A stretch of DNA of 64,000 nt from Macrosoma leucophasiata (GCA_036365455.1 JAWQUS010000004.1:3045501-3109500), one strand, 5' to 3'. Counted from the stretch's first letter, positions 43,226 through 55,163 are shown. The notes: a model not told the origin generated them from the sequence alone. A program made the numbers and translations.

Positions 43226-43310
43226 CCTGAAGTCAAATTTTTCTTTTCCGTTTTTTCTTTAATTTCTCAAGTTTACTTCGCATGTGTCATTGCGAAAAAT
43301 AAATAGCACT
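43226..43310 (+). repeat. tRL tail fragment, old
   Basis: CCTGAAGTCAAATTTTTC then GCATGTGTCATTGCGAAAAA: the 3' acceptor arm, T-runs and tail of tRL, well diverged. Shows that the family predates the arrays. Confidence 0.7.
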
Positions 43311-43637
43311 TACAATTAGGTATATAAGAAATTTCTCAATAATAATTGAACTGAATCCTCTACGCGCGACTTGACTCGCACTTGGCGGTTTTGTTTTTTT
43401 TTTCAATGACATTTTTCGTAACTTTCACTGTTTCGCATATGCCACGACTTTTTCTAAATGTCATGAAAGTATACATTTCATGCTAATGAGACACAGTCTT
43501 TAGTTGTCAATAAACAACAGATGTTTTGAAGCAGATGTGTTGTTGCTACACTTGCAGCCTTAAACATTTTCCAATGTTTCGAACAACAAAATTGTTGTCA
43601 TAAACGGTACATGGTAGACATTTCACTGATGGTAGGC

Positions 43638-43694
43638 TACTTGCTACCAACTGGTAGTGTTCAACGCTCAGGTGGTAATGTTCAGTCCTGTTAT
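43638..43694 (+). repeat. SINE-B fragment
   Basis: ACTTGCTACCAACTGGTAGTG…GGTGGTAATGTTCAG. Confidence 0.6.
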
Positions 43695-43980
43695 TTTTTT
43701 TATGTAATGTATGTGGCAAACAAGCATGCAGTTCACATTGATCTTAAGTGATGACTGCAGCCTATAGACACCCACACAAAGACCAAGGTCAAAATGCAGA
43801 TACGTTACCACCTATAGTCCTGAGGTCTAAGGTGTTATGCCTCTGTGCCGGAAATTACAGGGCCTTACATTACCACCTGACCGGAACACGATAGTGCTGA
43901 ACACTACCAATTAGCGGCAAGTACATTAGGTAATGCGGTGGTGCCTACGCCCGCGAGCTCCGGCACTAGAGCTCTACCTG
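43695..43980 (-). mobile_element. SINE-B, near full length
   Basis: Poly(T) at about 43694-43700 on plus; head CAGGTAGAGCTCTAGTGCCG on minus. Confidence 0.9.
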
Positions 43981-43984
43981 GTGG

Positions 43985-44195
43985 TACTGGTGGTTACTGG
44001 TGTAAAAATTACCAGCACAGAGGTATAACTCCTGAACTGTGTCGTTGAACACCACCAATTAACGGGGATCAAATTAAGCAAAAACTCACCTACATTTGAC
44101 ATCTGGTTGTTATATAGACATTTGTAGGCTACAGTCATCTCGTAACATACATGTGAACTGCATGCTTGTTTTCCACCTCTGTTACATAATAAAAA
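43985..44195 (+). repeat. SINE-B, diverged
   Basis: ACTGGTGGTTACTGG…TGAACTGCATGCTTGTTTTCC. Confidence 0.65.
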
Positions 44196-44297
44196 CATAC
44201 GTCTTCCGATACTTAGCTGATTAAGTTAAGACATTCGATTGTGGCGGAAAAGCTTAAAATTCATTGTTTAAAAACTTGAAATTTATATTTTCATATT

Positions 44298-46824
44298 TGT
44301 TTTATATTATTTCGCATTAACACATGCTTGTGAAATATATTTTATTTTAAAGAAAAATGGAAAGAAAAATTTGACTTCAGGCGAGGCTCGAACTCGCGAC
44401 CTACTGGGAATCTAGTCCAGCCGCTCTTCCAATTGAGCTACTGAAGCCCTGCCCGATTTGTCAAATCTTTCCTTCACATCTATTGCATTGCTTTATGGTA
44501 GCAGCAGCGCCATCTATTGCCAACTATGCTAGTTAGGCAACCGATATAATAGACTTTTCAGTTTATTGAATATCGTAAAGAAGTCGCTTTTACCCTTAAT
44601 AATTGTTTTATATTATTTCGCATTAACACATGCTTGTGAAATATATTTTATTTTAAAGAAAAATGGAAAGAAAAATTTGACTTCAGGCGAGGCTCGAACT
44701 CGCGACCTACTGGGAATCTAGTCCAGCCGCTCTTCCAATTGAGCTACTGAAGCCCTGCCCGATTTGTCAAATCTTTCCTTCACATCTATTGCATTGCTTT
44801 ATGGTAGCAGCAGCGCCATCTATTGCCAACTATGCTAGTTAGGCAACCGATATAATAGACTTTTCAGTTTATTGAATATCGTAAAGAAGTCGCTTTTACC
44901 CTTAATAATTGTTTTATATTATTTCGCATTAACACATGCTTGTGAAATATATTTTATTTTAAAGAAAAATGGAAAGAAAAATTTGACTTCAGGCGAGGCT
45001 CGAACTCGCGACCTACTGGGAATCTAGTCCAGCCGCTCTTCCAATTGAGCTACTGAAGCCCTGCCCGATTTGTCAAATCTTTCCTTCACATCTATTGCAT
45101 TGCTTTATGGTAGCAGCAGCGCCATCTATTGCCAACTATGCTAGTTAGGCAACCGATATAATAGACTTTTCAGTTTATTGAATATCGTAAAGAAGTCGCT
45201 TTTACCCTTAATAATTGTTTTATATTATTTCGCATTAACACATGCTTGTGAAATATATTTTATTTTAAAGAAAAATGGAAAGAAAAATTTGACTTCAGGC
45301 GAGACTCGAACTCGCGACCTACTGGGAATCTAGTCCAGCCGCTCTTCCAATTGAGCTACTGAAGCCCTGCCCGATTTGTCAAATCTTTCCTTCACATCTA
45401 TTGCATTGCTTTATGGTAGCAGCAGCGCCATCTATTGCCAACTATGCTAGTTAGGCAACCAATATAATAGACTTTTCAGTTTATTGAATATCGTAAAGAA
45501 GTCGCTTTTACCCTTAATAATTGTTTTATATTATTTCGCATTAACACATGCTTGTGAAATATATTTTATTTTAAAGAAAAATGGAAAGAAAAATTTGACT
45601 TCAGGCGAGGCTCGAACTCGCGACCTACTGGGAATCTAGTCCAGCCGCTCTTCCAATTGAGCTACTGAAGCCCTGCCCGATTTGTCAAATCTTTCCTTCA
45701 CATCTATTGCATTGCTTTATGGTAGCAGCAGCGCCATCTATTGCCAACTATGCTAGTTAGGCAACCGATATAATAGACTTTTCAGTTTATTGAATATCGT
45801 AAAGAAGTCGCTTTTACCCTTAATAATTGTTTTATATTATTTCGCATTAACACATGCTTGTGAAATATATTTTATTTTAAAGAAAAATGGAAAGAAAAAT
45901 TTGACTTCAGGCGAGGCTCGAACTCGCGACCTACTGGGAATCTAGTCCAGCCGCTCTTCCAATTGAGCTACTGAAGCCCTGCCCGATTTGTCAAATCTTT
46001 CCTTCACATCTATTGCATTGCTTTATGGTAGCAGCAGCGCCATCTATTGCCAACTATGCTAGTTAGGCAACCGATATAATAGACTTTTCAGTTTATTGAA
46101 TATCGTAAAGAAGTCGCTTTCGGAAGAGCGGCTGGACTAGATTCCCAGTAGGTCGCGAGTTCGAGCCTCGCCTGAAGTCAAATTTTTCTTTCCATTTTTC
46201 TTTAAAATAAAATATATTTCACAAGCATGTGTTAATGCGAAATAATATAAAACAATTATTAAGGGTAAAAGCGACTTCTTTACGATATTCAATAAACTGA
46301 AAAGTCTATTATATTGGTTGCCTAACTAGCATAGTTGGCAATAGATGGCGCTGCTGCTACCATAAAGCAATGCAATAGATGTGAAGGAAAGATTTGACAA
46401 ATCGGGCAGGGCTTCAGTAGCTCAATTGGAAGAGCGGCTGGACTAGATTCCCAGTAGGTCGCGAGTTCGAGTCTCGCCTGAAGTCAAATTTTTCTTTCCA
46501 TTTTTCTTTAAAATAAAATATATTTCACAAGCATGTGTTAATGCGAAATAATATAAAACAATTATTAAGGGTAAAAGCGACTTCTTTACGATATTCAATA
46601 AACTGAAAAGTCTATTATATCGGTTGCCTAACTAGCATAGTTGGCAATAGATGGCGCTGCTGCTACCATAAAGCAATGCAATAGATGTGAAGGAAAGATT
46701 TGACAAATCGGGCAGGGCTTCAGTAGCTCAATTGGAAGAGCGGCTGGACTAGATTCCCAGTAGGTCGCGAGTTCGAGCCTCGCCTGAAGTCAAATTTTTC
46801 TTTCCATTTTTCTTTAAAATAAAA
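44298..46824. repeat. tRL palindromic array (6 minus units, then 3 plus)
   Basis: Minus-strand tRNA-like domains at 44373-44447, 44679-44753, 44985-45059, 45291-45365, 45597-45671 and 45903-45977, period 306. At 46120/46121 the sequence flips into plus orientation inside a domain (46122-46179, 5' part missing), followed by full domains at 46411-46485 and 46717-46791. Two private variants, AACCAATATAAT at 45459 and GAGACTCG at 45301, recur together (reverse complemented) in the 46411 unit, so the right arm is a copy of the left. The direct repeat TATATTTTCATATT flanks the array (44284-44297 and 46825-46838), although part of it overlaps unit sequence. Confidence 0.93.
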
Positions 46825-46838
46825 TATATTTTCATATT

Positions 46839-47147
46839 ACACACACAAACACATGCGCACGCAAAGAGAAAACACATACACTAACACATGTAAGAGCGTG
46901 ATAAATTTAGCATTTAAGAAAATATTATTGTCTTTAAAATTCTCTTCTATTTTTATTTCAACTGTCGTTTAGGTATTTATTATTTCTTTTCATACTAAGT
47001 TTTACAGAAAGGGAGGAAATATTGAACTCTGAAACACAGGTTTTACCTATCTCGGAGTGCAAGATTGAATTGTAATTTGCCGCCATTGTAGGTACCTATA
47101 TAAGTTAAAAAGAATCTATTAATGTATTTTTATTATATAATAATAAT
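46839..47147. other. AT-rich stretch, no gene
   Basis: Starts with an ACACACAAACACATGC-rich segment. Nothing recognised. Confidence 0.4.
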
Positions 47148-47500
47148 AATAATGGCAACCCTTGATACGTCCCACTGCTGGGCACGAGTCTTTCCCCTCC
47201 TTGGGGGGAGACCTGGAGCTTACTCCACCACGCTGCTCCAATGCGGGTTGGTGAAGATAAGTGTTAGTGGCAACCCGCTGTCGGATGTTTTCAATCCGCC
47301 CATTAGGCCTCCGAAAAGGTTTAACGACTGCTATCTATCGATAGCAACCGGGGCCGACGGCTTAACGTGCCCTCCGAAGCACGGAAACGCGCATTTTAAT
47401 TTTCCACTATCGGTCACCCATCACACACCCGACCGCGCCCGTAGTGCTTAACCGAGTAGATCGCTTCCGATCTACACCAGCCGCGAGGCCATGCGCGATT
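47148..47500 (-). mobile_element. SINE-C, full length
   Basis: Minus head ATGGCCTCGCGGCTGGTGTA, 5S-like CACTACGGGCGCGGTCGGGT, ATT-rich tail. Confidence 0.9.
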
Positions 47501-48574
47501 CCATTTTAATATAAAAACGAAATAGATTTTTGATGTACTTATCCAATGAATAAAAAGCATTATTCTTACAACTATGTATAACCTTTTGTACGAATTAATG
47601 TGATATGCAAGTTTTTGTTCACATCAAATGCTGTTTCAATCTCATTCAAGAACATACAATGAAACTTTATGACAGCATTCATCTCAAGGACTCCAATAAA
47701 ACCCTTAATTCTCATTCCAATTAATTGCCATTTGCTGACTAATTTTATAGACGAACAAAAAGAGAAAATGGCTCCGTCAGACGGAGTTATATCAATAACG
47801 GTTCATTATTCAACTTTTACGATCAAAATAACGTCCAGGTAAATTGTCTCAAAAAATCTAATTTAGGTCATATTGGACCGATTAATTCACATAGCCAGGT
47901 CGATTTCAATAATACTGCCACGCGGTCAAGTCACTTTTTTCCTTTTTCCCATTTAGAATTCGTACCGCGTAACTTGCACCTGCGCACCACAATTATGCGC
48001 AATCAATATCTTAATTATATCCATTTTTATCACACGACGTCTCGATGCCAAAGTGAAATATAAATTAAAATAATAAATACAATGTTGTTTCGTTGTCCGA
48101 TATTTTTTTGTTTATCGGTTACCGAGTTTCGCCCGCGGATGTTTACTTAATGGCTGAATGGAGTTATGACCATTGCTCTGTTTCGCCAAATGTCAAACGG
48201 TAAACTCACATGTCGTATTGACATCTATCAAACTGACAGTCATAGAAAGCGGCGACACGCTATCGAATTATCAAATGTTAAATGCATTTTTAATCGATTT
48301 CCTTAAAAATAGATAACTGTAAAACATATGCATTAAACAAAAGTTTCTTTTACCTGTATAATATTCTCCTGCCGTAGATAGCGGTGTAATTTTTTTTATG
48401 TCAATATGGTCCTTTTTGGGTTCCGTAGTTCCGTGGCAAAGAATGTCAACGGTACCCTATTGCCTGCTAAATGATCATCTTCCATCCTTAAATGAGTATT
48501 AATGTTTTTTGAGGCATACGTTTTCAAAATTATTCGCACAAAATTATGTACCTATGTTATACCTATTATTATAC
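47501..48574. other. Repeat-poor, unique-looking non-coding stretch
   Basis: No family repeats until about 48575. Contains AATTAATTGCCATTTG, TTAATCGATTT and several ATTA homeodomain-type cores, and GC-richer patches at 47760-48010 and 48100-48250. A candidate cis-regulatory block upstream of ss, inferred only from the absence of repeats. Confidence 0.35.
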
Positions 48575-48890
48575 TAGCTGAGCCCAGAACTTCGTCCACG
48601 TGAGAAAAAATATGGTTTTGCAGTATCTACCCAGACGAAGGCGTGGGCGCAGCTAGTACAAAAGTAGCCTAAGTTACTCCATAATACATCAGCTATCTGC
48701 CAGTGAAAGTCCCGTCAAAATCGGTCCAGTCGTTCCCAAGATTAGCCGCGCCAAACAGACAGACAAAAATTGTAATAAATGTTGTTTTGGTATATGTACC
48801 GTGTATACATACATATGCATTTAGCAAAAAGCGGTTATTTTAATATTACAAACAGACACTCCAATTTTATTTATTTATATAGGGGTAGGT
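48575..48890 (+). repeat. GACTTCGTCC…CAGCTAGTA / CAGACAGACA repeat
   Basis: TACTAGCTGAGCCCAGAACT, GGCGTGGGCGCAGCTAGTA, ATCGGTCCAGTCGTTCC and the CAAACAGACAGAC block. A close copy is at 55880-56200. Confidence 0.6.
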
Positions 48891-48955
48891 AACAGGTAGG
48901 TAAAATGCGAAACAGGCTTTGATCATAAGCCTGTTTCGCATTTTACCTACCTGTT
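48891..48955. repeat. Perfect 29-bp stem hairpin
   Basis: Arms 48891-48919 and 48927-48955 (starting AACAGGTAGGTAAAATGCG) are exact complements around a 7-nt loop, TGATCAT. Confidence 0.9.
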
Positions 48956-49269
48956 TTTACTCAATTTGTAATTATTCATTCTACATATTTACAATGACGG
49001 TTTCATAACTTAGTAGGCGAACACAATGCCGTTTCAACATTATAAAACTCAATTTAAAACTTTTTAACTTTAACCCGACCTAATAAAAGTCATAAACTCC
49101 AATAATTTCAACTGACATCGCATAAATAATAAATATCGCTTATAAATAGAAGCGATAAATACACCTTTTAGATATAAAGGGCGGCCCTTAGTTAAGGATG
49201 TATGAGGGAACTAAATAAATAGCTTCCTGAAAGCGGCCTGACTGTGTCATTAGCATGCCTGGTAACTTT

Positions 49270-49470
49270 ACTTTTTTTTTTATGTTATGGAAGTGGCAAA
49301 CAAGCATGCAGTTCACATTGATGTTAAGTGATGACTGCAGCCTATAGACACCCACACAAAGACCGAGGTCAAAATGCAGATGCGTTACCACTCCTGAGGC
49401 CTAAGGTGTTATGCCTCTGTGCCGGAAATTACAGGGCCGTACATTACCTCCTGACCGGAACACGATAATA
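49270..49470 (-). repeat. SINE-B, head-truncated
   Basis: Poly(T), then high-identity body; stops after ACCGGAACACGATAAT on plus. Confidence 0.85.
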
Positions 49471-49700
49471 ATTTTTAATAGATGAGAAATTGAAACAATT
49501 ATGTCAGAGTTTATCTTTATAGATGGTGTTGTCACGCATTGAAGGAGCCGGTTGAAGAAAATCATTATTATGTAGAACGAGATTAATAGGAAGACACTAA
49601 GAACAAACAGCAGGTTCTGTTTTTAAACGGATTTGACAGATATTTGACATTTGTGTGTCATCTGTCATGTAACTATGGGTGGTAGATTGACGTCTGGAAA

Positions 49701-49747
49701 CTGGAACCATGCTACCAAGGGCACTGCCATTTGTAGCATGGTTCCAG
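49701..49747. repeat. 15-bp stem hairpin
   Basis: CTGGAACCATGCTAC (49701-49715) and its exact complement at 49733-49747 with a 17-nt loop; partial pairing extends outside (GACGTCTGG/AGTCTAG). Confidence 0.7.
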
Positions 49748-49864
49748 AAGTCTAGAAGAATGGCAGACAGGCCACTCCCTATCTAGCACATGTAGGTCAA
49801 TAGTAATGAACATAGGAAATAGTTACCGCTCTAGGAAGCGTCTCAAAAAGTTTGGCGCCATAAG

Positions 49865-50150
49865 TTTTTACTGGTGGTAGAGCTCCAGTGACGGAGCTCG
49901 TGGGCGTAGGCACTACCGCATTACCTAATTGCCGCCAAATAGTATTGTTCAGCACTATCGTGTTCCGTTCAGGTGGTAATGTACGGCCCTGTAATTACCG
50001 GCACAGAGGCATATTACCTTAGCCTTGAGGAGTTATAACGCATCTGCATTTTGACCTCCGGTCTTTGTGTGGGTATCTACAGCCTGCAGTTATGACTTAA
50101 TATCAATGTGAACTGTATGCTTGTTTGCCACTTTCAATACATAAAAAAAT
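49865..50150 (+). mobile_element. SINE-B, full length
   Basis: TTACTGGTGGTAGAGCTCC to CACTTTCAATACATAAAAAA. Confidence 0.9.
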
Positions 50151-50302
50151 AACAATCACAGAGACATAACAACTCAAATCTCAGGGGTGGTAACGCATCT
50201 GCGTTCTGACCTCTGGTTTATGGGTAGATGTCTATAGGCTGCAGTCATTACTTAACATATATGTGATCTGCATATTTGTTTGCCAACATGGTTATATAAA
50301 AA
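50151..50302 (+). repeat. SINE-B, diverged 5'-truncated copy in tandem
   Basis: AACAATCACAGAGACATAAC to TTTGCCAAC…AAAAAA directly after the previous A-tail. Confidence 0.75.
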
Positions 50303-51392
50303 ATACTTAAAAAAAAGATCCGGACGAATTGAGAACCTCCTCCTTTTTTTTCCTTCCCTAAAAAAGATTGTTGATCATGGGTGGTGAAGAAGTTATAATA
50401 TAAGAATAATAGAAACGAACTTTATTTTTCGCCACAAACATTAGGCTTACATATGGGATAATTATAATATTAATAGGGACAATAATAGTTAGTAGTTACA
50501 TTTAGAAAACTCCATCTATTTCATAAGGAATTGGTGTACAATTAAAAAAAATGTATCGAAATAAAGGACAATAAACATTGAACTACAAAACAGATGTCGG
50601 ATGAAGATAGCGTAAAAAAATGTATGAACTTGCAATGCGCATGCACACGCGCACCATTGTTCAAACAGGGCCTGTCAGCATAAACGTACATAAAACCATA
50701 CGTACATGCAAATTTGTGTAAATAAAAATAACAATTATTGTAATTCATTGGAATAAGTTTGTCATCTTTTTTTTATTCCTCATTCAAATTAATTGTCTTT
50801 TTAGCTATCGATATTTTGATAGTGATAGTTTGACAGATTTATTTCTATTGGATACCATCGCAATGAATTTAAAATTTAAACGAATTAGGTACAAGGAAAA
50901 AATTGTCGGGTAGGGATCGAATCGTATAATATTTAACTTTTCTCTTACAACATAAGTTTCCCCTCTTATGTTGCTATGCCCTAACAGGGTGTCATTGTAC
51001 AAAACCACCTATGCACCCATATGACATAACGCAATAAATAATTTTAATTTGAATTTGAACCTGCGACATCAGAATAAGTAGTCCAGCCGCTTTACCTTTT
51101 CGGAAGCTAGTGGTAGGTATAATAAGTAATACGAGTAAGTCAACCTCAGGGATTGTAATCCCTAAAAAATGTATAAGTTATTCTCCTAAATTAAGGCAAA
51201 ACTACGAGGCCAAAAAATTAAAAAACTTTTTTATTTTTATCTAAATCATCATCAATCAATAATCAACTCGCCAACTGTTACATGGGCCAAAAACGTAACC
51301 GGCAAATCGTCGATGTTTGCATGAATACATGCATTTCCCTCTGCCTACCCCTTCGGATTACAAAACCAGAAGTTGAGTAGGTATCCTTTTAC
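50303..51392. other. AT-rich stretch, no gene
   Basis: Short minus-strand ORFs at 50542-50748 and 50805-51008 have no recognisable motifs. 51265-51365 holds a decayed SINE-A 3' fragment (TGTTACATGGGCCAAAAACG). Confidence 0.4.
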
Positions 51393-51684
51393 CATAGAGC
51401 AACGCGGCCCACCGGTCGCGGCGGACCGGAGGGGAGTAGCCGTGGCGTGTATTACCGATGCAAAACAGTATGCCATTTTTTTCGGGGGGAAATGCGTGCG
51501 ACACACACGCACACTACAAAAATCGTCTATTACTACGAAACTCACACCTTGACTTTAACAAAATACAGAAATAATTTCACGCACAAATTTAAACATCTAG
51601 GCGACAGGTATAGGCCCATTTGGGCTTGTACTTTGACAGAGGGGAAGCCTGCATATGGCTTCTTCCCTCCGGTGTTGCTCTATG
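51393..51684 (-). mobile_element. hAT-like MITE (CATAGA family), complete
   Basis: CATAGAGCAACGCGGCCC to GTTGCTCTATG. Flanks CCTTTTAC (51385-51392) and ACTTTTAC (51685-51692) match at 7 of 8 positions. Confidence 0.9.
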
Positions 51685-52075
51685 ACTTTTACAATAAAAA
51701 AAAATATTTTCTTTTTCTATCTTCTATCTAAGTTGCTGGAATTTATATGTTACAGATATCATAATTTAATTTCAAAGCTAAATATATCGTGACATATTAA
51801 GTGAGTTAGCATTTGATAAATAAATAAATATCTTCGCAGTGTATTATGCTTATAAAGTGCAATAAATAAAAAAATGATCTTATCATATTTATATTTATGA
51901 ATTAGAAAGGTCATATTCAACAAGTTATGATCACTTTGACCTTTTCTGCGAGAGTAAAAGAAGGCATCGAAGGAAGAAAAAATATATTTTCATTTTATAC
52001 GAGAGCCACACTAAAAGTTCTTAGAAAATCAAAAACGGAGCAAACTAGCAAGTTATAAGTTTTTTTACATCTTTT

Positions 52076-52496
52076 CAAAATGGCGTCCATTCACATCAAT
52101 ACATCGCGCATTCGGTGGTACCACCGAGAAAAGCACTTTGCCCACTCGTTCTGAGGGGTCTCTTCGCCGGCATTTTGAAACGCAGCCACTGCTTCCTCGG
52201 CGCCCATAAAACGTTTTCCTCGAAGTGTTTCCTTTATTTTCGGGAATAAATAAAAATCGCAAGGTGCACCCAGTAATTCCACGTCTAACATCGTAAAATA
52301 GTCGGACGTTCGCCTGGCGGTGTGCGACGAGGCGTTGTCGTGGTGAAGAAGAATCATACTGCGAGCTCATGTGTCCCAAACTTTTTCCAAGATAAGGGGC
52401 AAACAATTGGTAGTGTACCACTATGCAGTAACTGATTTTTGATCCTCTAAAATAATTGTCGCGTAATGACCACTCCTTCAAAAAAAACGATGCCTC
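52076..52496 (-). pseudogene. Mariner-like transposase C-terminal half, broken
   Basis: Readable in pieces: FLKEWSLRDNYF, then LLHHDNASSHTARRTSDYF (second catalytic D), then LLGAPCDFYLFPKIKETLRG (third catalytic D in PCD), EWAKCFSRWYHRM and finally RCIDVNG in another frame. Only 26 residues separate the second and third D, against the usual 34: the segment corresponding to PPYSPDL has been deleted between LLG and APCDF. At least two frameshifts are needed to follow the protein. It belongs to a different mariner subgroup from the 9.2-kb copy (HHDNASSH, PCDFYLF). Confidence 0.88.
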
Positions 52497-52504
52497 CATA
52501 TATG

Positions 52505-52793
52505 TTTTTTTTTATGTTATGGAGGTGGCAAACAAGCATGCAGTTCACATTGATGTTAAGTGATGAATGCAGCCTATAGACACCCGCACAAAGACCAAAG
52601 TCGAAATGCAGATGGGTTACCACTCCTGTGGCCTAAGGTATTATGCCTCTGTGCCGGATATCACAGGGCCGTACATTACCACCTGACCGGAACACGATAG
52701 TGCTGAACACTACCATTTAACGGCAAGTAAATTAGATAATGCGGTGGAGCCTACGCCCGCAAGCTCCGTCACTGGAGCTCTACCACCAGTAGA
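52505..52793 (-). mobile_element. SINE-B nested in the mariner-like element
   Basis: Full-length body from poly(T) (52505-52512) to ACTGGAGCTCTACCACCAGT on plus; splits the transposon between the gene and its right end. Confidence 0.9.
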
Positions 52794-53005
52794 CGCCTCT
52801 CTATTCGACTTTCTTCGTCCTCTCTTCAATTTTATTCATGCTGACGTGGCCCAGACAATTTTCAATTTGCCGCCAAAGCGTAAAACAAATGACAAATGAA
52901 TGAAATACATACTCAATAATTTTAGCATAGAGTTCCATTTTCAAAATGTAAACAATTTATTTTATTACATTGTTTACAAGTGGCCAGTTCTAAAAACTTT
53001 CATAA

Positions 53006-53679
53006 TAAAGAGAAAAAAAAAAAAAATAAAATAAAAAACTTTCAATGTCACCTTCGTACATGACTAGCTGTCCCGACAAACGTCTTTCTGCCATAGAATA
53101 ATTATTGTTAGAGCCATGGGCCTGAAGTTGAAAAAAAAATCAAATGAATCCTATCATCGGCGTGATCAACGGATTTGCGGAACCGAACGACAATTACTAA
53201 GTCAATTCATTTGAACTAAGAGTATATCAATCCTGTTCCGTTTTCCGATACTCGCCTTTTTTAAGCGGTTCAATAAATACCTCGTCCTGCATCCCGCAGG
53301 AAAAAAGATATCTATTTCCCTTCTTATCATCTCCTGAACTATATTATGATAATGTAGGTGAAATCCTTAAGATGTATAATATACTGTGATTTTTTTATAC
53401 CTCTAAGGCGATGCGAAGTTCTTCGGGGCAAAAACTTACAATAATCTATTTTAAAACCTTCGCATGTTGGTCTATGGAAAACGTATTTTCGTTCTGAAGT
53501 TTTATTAAATGATTAATGATGTTTGTTTCTTTTTTCATTATAATCGTAACCTATAACTTAGCGGTGCGAAACGTAAGAGGGAATGAAATAAAGACCGGTA
53601 TACCGGTTCGATGGCTAGAATTACCCATTAGTTAATTACTTCGCGATATTTACTTCATTCCTACTATCCCTACTTCCCT
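53006..53679. other. Non-coding stretch with repeat debris
   Basis: 53060-53115 (ACTAGCTGTCCCGACAAACG) and 53400-53430 (GCGATGCGAAGTTCTTCGGG) are scraps of common dispersed repeats. No gene. Confidence 0.4.
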
Positions 53680-53858
53680 ACTAATATTGTTAATGCGAAA
53701 GTAACTCTGCCTGTCTGTCTGTCTGTTAGCTTTTCACATCCAAACGACTGAACCGATTTTAATGAAATTTGGTACAGAGATAGAGCTGACTTTGAGAAAG
53801 AACATAGGCTACTTTTCGACATCCACGCGGGCGAAGCCGCAAGCAACAGCTAGTTAAA
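53680..53858 (+). mobile_element. CAACAGCTAGT element (Helitron-like?)
   Basis: AATGCGAAAGTAACTCTGCC through GGGCGAAGCCGCAAGCAACA-GCTAGT. Confidence 0.5.
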
Positions 53859-54079
53859 TATAAACTGCTTTAAATGTAATTATTAAATGAATTCATAAAT
53901 ATTTTAAGGAAGTTTTCAGTTTCCTTTTCAATATGATCTTTAAACGCTGCTTAAATAATGATCAATTTTTTTTTTTAATTTTATTTAGTTTTTTTTTTTA
54001 ATACATGTAGGTGACACAAGTCTACTTCACCGGGCAGTAGGTCTACTAATGATCTCAGACAGAATTTCGATAACGTCGC

Positions 54080-54145
54080 CCAATCTCAATTGAGATTAGC
54101 TAACTGGACACCACCAATCCGCATGCCAAGCGTGGCGATTATAGC
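54080..54145 (+). repeat. LINE-tail-like fragment
   Basis: ACCAATCCGCATGCCAAGCG then GGCGATTATAGCAT, as in 11775-12000. Confidence 0.55.
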
Positions 54146-54148
54146 ATG

Positions 54149-54359
54149 TTCACTGGTGGTGGCACTCCGAGGGGATAGGCACCACCGCATTACCTAATAT
54201 ACCTACTTGCCGCTAAATGTTAGTGTTCAGCACTATCAGGAGTGGAGTAACGTATCTGCATTTTGACCTTGGTCTTTGTGTGGGTATCTATAGCTGCAGT
54301 CATCACTTAACATCAATGTGAACTGCGTGCTTGTTTACCACTTTCATTACATAAAATAA
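54149..54359 (+). repeat. SINE-B with internal deletion
   Basis: CACTGGTGGTGGCACTCCGAG; AGCACTATC is joined straight to AGGAGTGG. A-run end. Confidence 0.8.
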
Positions 54360-54618
54360 AACCCATAAATGACGTTGACATGAAAAACTAGACGACTTAA
54401 TATCACATTTGTCCCCTTATCAATTAACAACTACATTTTGAATGGTTAATTACTTGTAAAATGATTTAATCATTCCTAAACATTAATACACATTCGATCA
54501 TTAATTGCATATGAATTAATAAGTGGTTAGGTTGTACACATGGGACTGCACTTTATGCAGTTGTTAACAAAATCTACATTTGATTGTTTTTGTATTACCG
54601 AACATTTTTTTTTTATTA

Positions 54619-54907
54619 AACTGCCTCGGTAGCTTAGTGGTAGCAGGCCACTAATAAACCTCCCGGGAAGGGGGTTATCAGAGATAAAGGTGTAAGTTGT
54701 TTATCTCTGGTGCTATTGGGATTTTTCCATTTATTAGAAATTTCCCAGTACCTTGAAGTTTGGTAATGTGCCCGGAGATGTCAACAGGCTCGCCACCTGT
54801 TACATGGGCCAAAACGTAACCGACGAATCGTGGGTGTTTGCATGTATGCTTGAATACATGCATTTACCTTTGCCTACCCCTTCGGGGATTACAGGCGTGA
54901 AGTTACG
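54619..54907 (+). mobile_element. SINE-A lacking box B
   Basis: AAACTGCCTCGGTAGCTTAG then CCACTAATAAACCTCCCGGG: the segment with box B is deleted. 3' end intact. Confidence 0.85.
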
Positions 54908-55163
54908 TTTAAGTTTTTTTTATTGTAGTCAGTGAGTAATGTTTGTTTGTTTGTTTTTATGACTGAATTAGTTTAACATCTGCGGATTCTATTTTATTAT
55001 TTTAAAACAAAACTTTAAAAGCGTTAATGCCGTTATTAATGCGTTGTTTATAAGTCGGTTACAATTAGGGTTGCCACTATTTTTTTACAAAAATCCAGTT
55101 AGGTCTGAGACGAATATTAAACATCAAATAACCACTAAATCAATAAATGAATACGTATTTTTA

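Larger units (their letters stand above)
52009..53005 (-). mobile_element. Second mariner-like element, decayed and invaded
   Basis: Imperfect inverted ends AAAGTTCTTAGAA (52014-52026) and the complement of AAAGTTTTTAGAA (52988-53000). It carries a transposase remnant (52076-52496) and a nested SINE-B (52505-52793). The transposase N-terminus is missing. Confidence 0.7.

Noticed and set aside
50542..51008. Two minus-strand ORFs of about 67 codons
   Set aside because: No recognisable motif, AT-driven composition and no splice context.
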